A DNA stretch of 10,394 bases from a bacterium. Its GTDB lineage: Bacteria; JAMCPX01. The notes beneath the pieces were generated by a model, which searched no databases, was not told where the DNA came from, and saw only the letters and a list, made by a program, of their open reading frames with translations. Location: the NCBI GenBank assembly GCA_021815065.1, contig JAKAHI010000019.1, positions 1 through 10,394 on the forward strand, written 5' to 3'. The translations under genes and the position numbers were made by a program. Shown piece after piece: positions 1 through 4,738 of this stretch (position 1 is its first letter; each line of letters opens with the position of its first letter).

Positions 1-235
1 GAAAAAGAAAACCGTTGAAATAATAAAAGAGGTGGAAAATTATAACAGGGGGTACTACACGGGGGTTTTCGGCTATTTTGACGGCTGCAATCTTGACAGC
101 GCCGTGATGATAAGGTTCATTGAAGACATGAATGGAGAGTACCTGTTTAAAAGCGGCGGCGGCATAACCATATACAGCGATCCGCAAAAAGAATATAAAG
201 AACTCATCGATAAGGTATATGTGCCGGTTATTTGA
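1..235 (+). CDS. pabB: Chorismate-binding enzyme, C-terminal fragment (aminodeoxychorismate synthase component I-like)
   Basis: This is the last 77 codons of a gene that starts left of the window; the reading frame is open from base 2 to the TGA at 233-235. The residues match the C-terminal end of the PabB/TrpE chorismate-binding fold: an R-x-x-Y-x-G-x-x-GYF segment, a D...IRF segment, and a SGGGIT-x-YSDP-x-x-EYKE-x-x-x-K segment that in this family forms part of the chorismate/magnesium site. PabB converts chorismate and ammonia to 4-amino-4-deoxychorismate in the cytoplasm, the first step of p-aminobenzoate and folate synthesis. The next gene overlaps it by 17 bases and looks like the lyase that would use this product, which favours PabB over anthranilate synthase TrpE or isochorismate synthase. 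The missing N-terminal part prevents a firmer choice. Confidence 0.85.
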   Translation, partial: KKKTVEIIKEVENYNRGYYTGVFGYFDGCNLDSAVMIRFIEDMNGEYLFKSGGGITIYSDPQKEYKELIDKVYVPVI

Positions 236-815
236 AACAATCAAAATTCTCGATTGTGCGATATACGATGCCGGATTCCACAATAAGAGGTTCAACCATT
301 CAAGGTCCGTGCTGTTCGGCTGTCTGGATTATATCGATCTCCGGGACAGTATAAAAATACCGCCGGAACATAGGTATGGAATTGTCAAATGCAGGGTCGT
401 TTATTCGAGGGGCATCGAGACAATAGAATATGAGAGGTACAATAAAAGGAACATAAGCACTCTTAAGATAGTCAACTGCGATGATATCGATTACTCCTAC
501 AAGTACTGCGATCGCTCCGGGCTAGACAAGCTGCTCGATTTAAGGGGCGGTCATGACGACATCATCATAATAAAAAATAACAGGATAACCGACTCTTCTT
601 TCTGCAACCTTGTGTTCGACGACGGGGAAAAACTGGTAACGCCCGCTATGCCCCTTCTGAAAGGGACGAGACGGGAGAAGCTGCTGTCGGAAAACAAGAT
701 TGTTCAGGATGAAATCCGTCTGAACGATCTAAAGTCCTTCAAGACCGTACATCTTATCAATGCAATGCTCGACCTGGATGAATGCAAAGTCGGTATCGAC
801 AGCATATACAGATAA
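219..815 (+). CDS. pabC: Class IV aminotransferase-like protein, probable aminodeoxychorismate lyase
   Basis: This 198-residue protein has the pattern of the short form of PLP-dependent fold-type IV enzymes. The N-terminus reads M-x-x-LFETIKI, followed by an H-x-x-RF segment near residues 21-25. The likely PLP lysine is K95 in YKYCDR, the segment ITDSSFCNLVFDDG (123-136) aligns with the family's ITE-x-S-x-x-N region, and TPAMPLLKGTRR (141-152) and LINAM (179-183) follow. Aminodeoxychorismate lyase cleaves 4-amino-4-deoxychorismate to p-aminobenzoate and pyruvate. The ATG at 219 overlaps the upstream pabB-like gene by 17 bases and has a weak AAGG at 212-215, so translational coupling is likely. 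It is clearly shorter than the roughly 270-residue E. coli PabC. A branched-chain or D-amino-acid aminotransferase role is less likely given the size and neighbour. Confidence 0.84.
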   Translation: MCRLFETIKILDCAIYDAGFHNKRFNHSRSVLFGCLDYIDLRDSIKIPPEHRYGIVKCRVVYSRGIETIEYERYNKRNISTLKIVNCDDIDYSYKYCDRSGLDKLLDLRGGHDDIIIIKNNRITDSSFCNLVFDDGEKLVTPAMPLLKGTRREKLLSENKIVQDEIRLNDLKSFKTVHLINAMLDLDECKVGIDSIYR

Positions 816-915
816 ACCGGAGGGCCTTTTTAAAGCCCGGTCAATGGAAAATGGCCGGCAAATGCATAAGCTTACTGACATTTTCACTTGGCTATCACAA
901 ATGAACGTTTTCATG

Positions 916-950
916 TTGACATTTCATAAAAGGGCTATTAAAATAGCCTT
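916..950 (+). promoter_or_regulatory. Toxin-antitoxin promoter with overlapping palindromic operator
   Basis: A perfect -35 TTGACA (916-921) is followed after 17 bases by TAAAAT (939-944), one base from the -10 consensus. The -10 lies inside an inverted repeat: GGCTATT (933-939), a 2-base centre, then AATAGCC (942-948), with a further A/T pair at 931/950. Phd/YefM antitoxins and their toxin complexes usually repress their own promoter by binding palindromes that overlap it, so this is the probable operator. A GAGGTGA ribosome binding site (956-962) sits six bases before the antitoxin ATG. The autoregulation itself is inferred from family knowledge. Confidence 0.8.
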
Positions 951-968
951 ATAGAGAGGTGAGGGATC

Positions 969-1226
969 ATGAGAATAGTGAATACTGTTGAATTGAAAAA
1001 CAAGACCAATAAACTTTTGCATGAAGTAATAAAAGGTGAACCGCTTATCATTACCTACAGAGGAAAACCATCTGCATCTCTTCTCCCGCTTACGGAAGAC
1101 GATATTGAAGACTTTATCATAGAAAACAGCCCTTCAATAAGAAAAAAGATTAAGAAAGCGGAGGAAGATATAAAAGCGAACAGAGTCACTTCGCTTGATG
1201 AATATTTATTAGGTAAAAAGCGCTGA
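969..1226 (+). CDS. Type II antitoxin, Phd/YefM family
   Basis: This 85-residue protein begins with a Phd/YefM DNA-binding fold. The N-terminal region has the family pattern of a short strand, a helix with conserved Lys/Leu positions (VELKNKTNKLLHEV), and the strand-turn RGKPSASLLPL at residues 31-41. The C-terminal half is charged and helical (residues 45-85) and would be the flexible part that wraps and neutralises the toxin. It would bind the downstream RelE/ParE-like toxin in the cytoplasm and repress its own promoter, probably through the palindrome immediately upstream. The ATG at 969 is preceded by a good ribosome binding site. The toxin gene starts only two bases after its stop codon, the classic antitoxin-first order of these operons. 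Confidence 0.88.
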   Translation: MRIVNTVELKNKTNKLLHEVIKGEPLIITYRGKPSASLLPLTEDDIEDFIIENSPSIRKKIKKAEEDIKANRVTSLDEYLLGKKR

Positions 1227-1228
1227 AC

Positions 1229-1513
1229 GTGGATGTATTCGCTGTTCAGATGACCGGTTCTGCGATTGATGATTTGCAGGATATCCGGTTGAGGTTCCGT
1301 GAACAAATAGTTGCTGCAATTAAAAAGTTGTCTGCTAATCCTCTTGTATCAGGAACAGGCGTTAAAAAATTAAAGGGATTTAAGCCGCCGCTGTACAGGC
1401 TTCGTTCCGGAGATTATAGAATTCTTTATAGGATAGAGGGCGGTACGATCACCATTATGCGAGTCATTGATAGGAAAGAACTTGAAAAAACAATCAGGAG
1501 ATTGCATTTATAA
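1229..1513 (+). CDS. Type II toxin, RelE/ParE superfamily
   Basis: This 94-residue basic protein shows the RelE/ParE fold signature: an N-terminal strand and two helices, then KKLKG (46-50), YRLRSGDYRILYRI (56-69), and a final strand followed by VIDRKELEKTIRRL. RelE-type members cleave mRNA in the ribosomal A site and ParE-type members poison gyrase; the sequence alone does not decide between them. The usual C-terminal pattern H-R-x-x-x-Y is here DRKELEKTI, with no tyrosine at the place where RelE carries its catalytic Tyr, so activity could be reduced or of another kind. The start is GTG at 1229, two bases after the antitoxin stop. No ATG is in frame until codon 8 and there is no strong ribosome binding site, so translation is probably coupled to the antitoxin. 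Confidence 0.86.
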   Translation: MDVFAVQMTGSAIDDLQDIRLRFREQIVAAIKKLSANPLVSGTGVKKLKGFKPPLYRLRSGDYRILYRIEGGTITIMRVIDRKELEKTIRRLHL

Positions 1514-1617
1514 AAAGTACGGTATTTAACCAGAGCGTGGTTTCATGGTTTAACGTATGTAGCATAACAGTGTGCGTCCTTTATAACACCAATAAGTTGT
1601 TTTATCGAATTCCTCTA

Positions 1618-1708
1618 AGAATGATTATGTCTATTAATACACTCCGCATACTATTCGGTATTAGTGAGCGCTCTCCTAAAACCCCAATACTAACCCCTTA
1701 ATCATTCT
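1618..1708. repeat. 91-base region bounded by perfect 10-bp inverted repeats, possible structured RNA or small element remnant
   Basis: AGAATGATTA at 1618-1627 is the exact reverse complement of TAATCATTCT at 1699-1708. Inside, ATTAATAC (1633-1640) pairs with GTATTAGT (1658-1665) with a single G-T wobble, giving an inner stem of eight pairs, and the 8-base palindrome GAGCGCTC follows at about 1666. The nested pairing would allow a closed, branched fold. It could be a small RNA, a leader structure, or the remains of a short inverted-repeat element. I see no target-site duplication at the ends and no terminator, so the identity is open. Confidence 0.4.
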
Positions 1709-1788
1709 ATCCCGTCCTCGGTGCTGCCCTGCCTGCAGATTATCCTGTTTTTGTTGCCACCTGTCCTCTGTATCCGTTAGAATAAGAG

Positions 1789-1807
1789 CCATAAAATTGA
1801 TTTATGG
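1789..1807. repeat. Short hairpin
   Basis: CCATAAA (1789-1795), a 5-base loop, and TTTATGG (1801-1807) form a perfect 7-bp hairpin. It is not followed by a T run on either strand, so it is not an intrinsic terminator. It lies about 40 bases before a candidate -35 element and could be a regulator site or chance. Confidence 0.35.
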
Positions 1808-1848
1808 AAGTCGTGTGGCACGGGAATGTCCCAGGTGATCCTAAAATA

Positions 1849-1877
1849 TTGACAATCTCAGTTTGTTCTGATGTCAT
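1849..1877 (+). promoter_or_regulatory. Candidate promoter for the lipoprotein gene
   Basis: TTGACA at 1849-1854 is followed after 17 bases by TGTCAT (1872-1877), which matches four of six -10 positions. It would give a leader of about 130 bases containing the AACCCA/TGGGTT hairpin at 1943-1957 and the upstream ORF at 1991. The -35 is perfect but the -10 is weak, so this is tentative. Confidence 0.35.
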
Positions 1878-1942
1878 AAGCATAATACGAAAAGCGAAAC
1901 TGACTCCATTCACCTCCGAAAGTAGATTGTTTGATTTTTTAT

Positions 1943-1957
1943 AACCCAACATGGGTT
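1943..1957. repeat. Leader hairpin before the lipoprotein gene
   Basis: AACCCA (1943-1948), a 3-base loop, and TGGGTT (1952-1957) form a perfect 6-bp hairpin that ends 22 bases before the GGGAGG ribosome binding site. No T run follows on the plus strand, so it is not a terminator. It might be an mRNA leader structure or a protein binding site. Confidence 0.35.
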
Positions 1958-1990
1958 GAATATATAAACAATTAAATACGGGAGGTTCTT

Positions 1991-2029
1991 ATGAAAAGCG
2001 TTCTTTCATTTCTCAATGAATCGATATAA
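1991..2029 (+). CDS. 12-codon upstream ORF overlapping the lipoprotein start
   Basis: An ATG at 1991 sits five bases after a strong GGGAGG (1980-1985) and opens a 12-codon frame, MKSVLSFLNESI, ending at TAA 2027-2029. Its last 14 bases overlap the ATG of the lipoprotein gene at 2016, which has no ribosome binding site of its own. This arrangement would let a ribosome translate the short ORF and restart on the lipoprotein start. The alternative is a one-base indel that split a longer N-terminus in two frames. However, the signal peptide beginning at 2016 is already complete and of normal length, which favours a genuine upstream ORF. Confidence 0.42.
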   Translation: MKSVLSFLNESI

Positions 2030-3227
2030 AAATAACTATTATAGGTTTCTAATATTAATAACAATCAATGTCATGGCTGGCTTATTCCTTGATGGTTGCG
2101 GTCACATTGGGCCTACAACGAGTAACATGTCTAAGAAGTGGTCGTATTCGACACGAGGATACATATATTCCTCTCCGGCGATAGGTATTGATGGCACAAT
2201 ATATATAGGATCCGATGACCATCACCTTTATGCACTCAATCCAAACGGCGGGCTCAAATGGAGTTATACAACAGGAGGGTCGATAGACTCATCTCCAGTC
2301 CTAAGTGTATGGGACACAATATATATTATATCAGATGGACTGTATGCGATAAATGCAAATGGAACTCTTCAATGGACGTATAATGGCATAGCAAATGTGT
2401 GGCCTCCTCCGCCTGCTTTAATATCAGCACTTGGAGTTAATGGCACTTTATACGCAGGTTCAGCGAATGGTAATTTTTATGCGATTAATTCAACAGGGGT
2501 GCTTAAATGGAGTTATACTACTGGTGGGTCTATAGAATCTTCTTCTGCCATAGGTGCGGATGGAACAATATATGTGGATTCTAGTGACAATATTCTTTAT
2601 GCGATTGATCCAACGGGAGGACTTAAATGGAGTTACACTACTTACGCGCCTGTATTCTCCTCCCCAGCCATAGGGGCAGACGGAACAATATATGTAGGCT
2701 CAACAATTGTTAGCGGTTTTTTTGGACCAATAAATGGTGAGCTTTTCGCAATTAACCCCAATGGTGGATTACGTTGGACCTATCCAACTGCGGCGGGTAT
2801 ATATTCTTCCCCGGCAATAGGTTCTGATGGTACTATCTATGTAAGTTCCGGCGGAAATCTTTATGCAATTAATCCAGATGGTACAAATAAATGGGTTGTG
2901 AAAATTTGTCATGCCCTTTTAGGATGCTTTTCTACTGGTTCATCGCCTGCCATAGGAGCAGATGGAACTATCTATGTAGGGTCAGGGGACGGCGCTTTGT
3001 ATGCAGTCAATCCTAATGGCACAATTAAGGGCAGTTATGTGACGGGAGGCCATATAGATTCCTCGCCCGCTCTTGGCACTGATGGTACTATCTATGTGGG
3101 TTCTGGTGATGGCAATCTTTATGCACTTACGATGAACAATAAAAGTAGCACTACTGGATTAGCTCATTCGCCATGGCCGATGTTCGGTGCAGGTCCTACG
3201 CATTCAGGCAGGGTTGGCGGGCCATAA
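2016..3227 (+). CDS. Predicted lipoprotein with an eight-repeat PQQ-like beta-propeller
   Basis: The 403-residue product opens with a basic n-region (MNRYKNNYYR), a hydrophobic stretch (11-25) and LDGC with Cys28, a slightly atypical lipobox because Asp precedes Gly. It is probably lipidated and held in the envelope. The rest is a series of about 40-residue repeats of the form SSPAIG-x-DGTIYVGS-x-DG-x-LYAINPNG-x-LKWSY, starting near residues 52, 92, 133, 176, 215, 264, 309 and 349. Eight such units suggest a closed eight-bladed propeller like BamB and quinoprotein dehydrogenases. No catalytic residues are evident, so a binding or scaffold role is more likely than enzyme activity. The C-terminal PWPMFGAGPTHSGR resembles a motif often seen in such proteins. 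The start relies on coupling to the upstream ORF. The barrel gene follows 93 bases downstream. Confidence 0.82.
   Translation: MNRYKNNYYRFLILITINVMAGLFLDGCGHIGPTTSNMSKKWSYSTRGYIYSSPAIGIDGTIYIGSDDHHLYALNPNGGLKWSYTTGGSIDSSPVLSVWDTIYIISDGLYAINANGTLQWTYNGIANVWPPPPALISALGVNGTLYAGSANGNFYAINSTGVLKWSYTTGGSIESSSAIGADGTIYVDSSDNILYAIDPTGGLKWSYTTYAPVFSSPAIGADGTIYVGSTIVSGFFGPINGELFAINPNGGLRWTYPTAAGIYSSPAIGSDGTIYVSSGGNLYAINPDGTNKWVVKICHALLGCFSTGSSPAIGADGTIYVGSGDGALYAVNPNGTIKGSYVTGGHIDSSPALGTDGTIYVGSGDGNLYALTMNNKSSTTGLAHSPWPMFGAGPTHSGRVGGP
2169..3131 (+). repeat. Coding tandem repeats of the propeller blades
   Basis: The blade repeats are visible at DNA level, with near-identical words such as GATGGAACAATATATGT and GATGGTACTATCTATGT recurring every roughly 115-150 bases. 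Blades 4-5 share the first spelling and blades 6-8 mostly the second. That suggests internal duplication of neighbouring blades, or gene conversion between them. Confidence 0.7.
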
Positions 3228-3320
3228 AGTACTGACTATTCTGGATAAGGATCATTTATTATGAATTATTCTTGAAATTCATACTGCATGATTTCCATCA
3301 GGATAATAAGGAGGTAGAGA

Positions 3321-3986
3321 ATGAAAAAAGAATCCAAAGTAGCAATTTTGGTTCTGATCCTAAGCATGAGTTTATGGCTTTGTTCAACGGCATTTGCCAA
3401 CCCATATTCTTTATATAACACCAATTCACAGAAGCCGTACCAAGCTCAGGATATAAACCATAACGGTCTGTATCTTGGGGCTGGAATTGGGGTGGAAATT
3501 CCCACAGGGCCAGACCTGGATGGTTTTTCAACAGGGGGTGGGTGGACAATCCGCATCGGGTATCAATTTATCAGAAACCTTGCGGTCGAGCTTGGTTATC
3601 ATCAGGGGGTAGGAAACGCCAGTTTAAATGGTGTTACAGGTAACTGGAGTTTCCTGGAAGTGCCGTATCTCGATGTAAAGCCCCTTATACCTCTTTCTTC
3701 GGACAGTGATTTATATTTTCTTGTTGGTATCACATACGTGGAGGACAATGCCGTAATATCACATCCGGAAAGCGTTACTGCTACTTTGGGACCAAATATC
3801 GGGTTTGACCTTGGTGTCGGATACGAACACTATATAGGCGCTCATTGGTCATTGGGGGGAGAGGTAATCTACCATAATCTGACTTCCACGAAATACTCAT
3901 TAAGCCCGGGCGGTTCGTCTACCCTTCCTTATGCTGAGAATGGGAGCTCGACTTCTATAAATTTTGCATTCCTATACCATTTTTGA
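3321..3986 (+). CDS. Small outer-membrane beta-barrel protein
   Basis: The 221-residue product has a clear Sec signal peptide: a basic start MKKESK, a hydrophobic core (7-20) and a likely cleavage after STAFA at Ala26. The mature part alternates polar and nonpolar residues in glycine-rich strands such as NGLYLGAGIGVEI, WTIRIGYQFI, NLAVELGYHQG and IGFDLGVGYEHYIG. It ends in FAFLYHF, the terminal aromatic beta-signal recognised by the BAM complex. Length and pattern fit an 8-stranded OmpA/OmpW/OmpX-like barrel. A strong AAGGAGGT (3308-3315) lies five bases before the ATG. It may be co-transcribed with the upstream propeller lipoprotein, which is on the same strand 93 bases away. The barrel family is not certain and no specific substrate can be named. 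Confidence 0.8.
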   Translation: MKKESKVAILVLILSMSLWLCSTAFANPYSLYNTNSQKPYQAQDINHNGLYLGAGIGVEIPTGPDLDGFSTGGGWTIRIGYQFIRNLAVELGYHQGVGNASLNGVTGNWSFLEVPYLDVKPLIPLSSDSDLYFLVGITYVEDNAVISHPESVTATLGPNIGFDLGVGYEHYIGAHWSLGGEVIYHNLTSTKYSLSPGGSSTLPYAENGSSTSINFAFLYHF

Positions 3987-4048
3987 TTTGGAATAAACTA
4001 TTCATGAATCCTCGAGGATCGCCGGACGAACACCCGTCCATAAAACGA

Positions 4049-4128
4049 CCCTTTTTTGAACACGTATCGATGCCGGGTTTCTCAGAGGGAAATTACCATG
4101 CAGTTTTTGATACCCTCTTTTTGAACAC
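4049..4128. repeat. Imperfect direct repeat pair
   Basis: CCCTTTTTTGAACAC at 4049-4063 and CCCTCTTTTTGAACAC at 4113-4128 differ only in the pyrimidine run and lie 64 bases apart. The six bases GAACAC occur a third time at 4028-4033. They could mark a repeated intergenic element; a copy-number search in the genome would decide. Confidence 0.45.
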
Positions 4129-4206
4129 CTAAAGGAGTTTTTGGGGCATGAATATGTTATCGCCGGTGAGCGGGAAAACATACACACCAGAGAAGGTAAT
4201 GAACGG

Positions 4207-4237
4207 ACGGACGATCCTGTAGAAACCGATCGTCTGT
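4207..4237 (-). terminator. Hairpin just downstream of lspA, possible terminator
   Basis: ACGGACGATC (4207-4216) pairs with GATCGTCTGT (4228-4237) over ten pairs with one G-T wobble and an 11-base loop. It begins three bases after the lspA stop codon. On the minus strand it is followed only by a mildly T-rich stretch without a real T run, so it may stabilise the 3' end or act weakly as a terminator. Confidence 0.4.
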
Positions 4238-4240
4238 TCC

Positions 4241-4738
4241 TCAGGATTGTTTCTTTGTGTTGCCGGGGAACAGCAGGTCTATTGCAAGCAGGACAGCTCC
4301 CACGGTAATCGCACTGTCCGCCACATTAAACGCAGGCCAGTGCGCGTTTTTCACAAACGCATCTATAAAATCCACGACGTAACCGAGCCGGATCCGGTCA
4401 ATGACATTCCCGACTGCACCGCCCATGATCATGGATAGTGCGACCATGGATAATCTGGTCATGTCTTTTGAAAACAGATATACAAAAAACAGTATTAAAA
4501 ATACTACAACCGACAGCACCGTAAGCATCGTTGTCCGGAATATACACTGGCCGTTGTTGAACATGCCGAACGCAACCCCCCGGTTATAGACACTGACGAG
4601 GTCGAGAAAACCCGGAATGATAACAACCCGCTGTGTAAGGTAATGAACCACCAGGTATTTTGTCGCCTGATCCAGCAGGACTATGACAGCGGCTATCAAA
4701 ACAAGGGTCATCAGCCTTTGCTTCAACGGTATCATCAT
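4241..4738 (-). CDS. lspA: Lipoprotein signal peptidase (signal peptidase II)
   Basis: This 165-residue inner-membrane aspartic protease removes the signal peptide from prolipoproteins after diacylglyceryl transfer to the +1 cysteine. Four hydrophobic segments lie near residues 9-30, 68-90, 95-112 and 139-157. Conserved motifs are visible: LLDQATKYLV (21-30), YNRGVAFGMF (51-60), GNVIDRIRLGYVVDFID (110-126) and FNVADSAI (137-144). The two catalytic aspartates are expected to be D123 and D141. The ATG at 4736-4738 overlaps the ileS stop as ATGA, with GAGG seven bases upstream; a second ATG immediately follows. The ileS-lspA order is a common bacterial operon. Its substrates probably include the propeller lipoprotein encoded nearby. 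Confidence 0.98.
   Translation of the reverse strand: MMIPLKQRLMTLVLIAAVIVLLDQATKYLVVHYLTQRVVIIPGFLDLVSVYNRGVAFGMFNNGQCIFRTTMLTVLSVVVFLILFFVYLFSKDMTRLSMVALSMIMGGAVGNVIDRIRLGYVVDFIDAFVKNAHWPAFNVADSAITVGAVLLAIDLLFPGNTKKQS

Larger units (their letters stand above)
1514..2015. other. Gene-free intergenic region with inverted repeats
   Basis: No convincing coding region lies between the toxin and the lipoprotein gene. A 70-codon open frame on the minus strand (1740-1952) has no ribosome binding site and no recognisable domain, so I treat it as chance. The stretch holds a 91-base region bounded by perfect inverted repeats (1618-1708), two small hairpins (1789-1807 and 1943-1957), a candidate promoter (1849-1877) and a short upstream ORF near its end. 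No hairpin followed by a T run is visible after the toxin gene. Confidence 0.7.
3987..4240. other. Convergent intergenic region with palindromes and an imperfect direct repeat
   Basis: This gap lies between the barrel gene (plus strand) and lspA (minus strand). Two palindromes adjoin each other: TTCATGAA (4001-4008) and ATCCTCGAGGAT (4008-4019). A hairpin follows, GGACG (4024-4028) with CGTCC (4035-4039), with a T run only 12 bases later (4052-4057). The word CCCTTTTTTGAACAC (4049-4063) returns as CCCTCTTTTTGAACAC (4113-4128). A minus-strand open frame of 61 codons (4002-4187) covers much of this; I cannot support it as a gene. The layout could be a degenerate interspersed repeat or a bidirectional termination region. 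Confidence 0.5.

Noticed and set aside
817..840. Possible terminator after the pabC-like gene (GGGC...GCCC)
   Set aside because: The stem is short and imperfect and no T run follows.
1524..1560. RYYYAAC-like words (ATTTAAC, GTTTAAC) after the toxin gene, suggesting an integron attC site for a toxin-antitoxin cassette
   Set aside because: No matching GTTRRRY core with paired arms is found downstream at a suitable distance.
1740..1952. 70-codon minus-strand open frame
   Set aside because: No ribosome binding site, no recognisable domain, and it overlaps candidate promoter and hairpin sequence.
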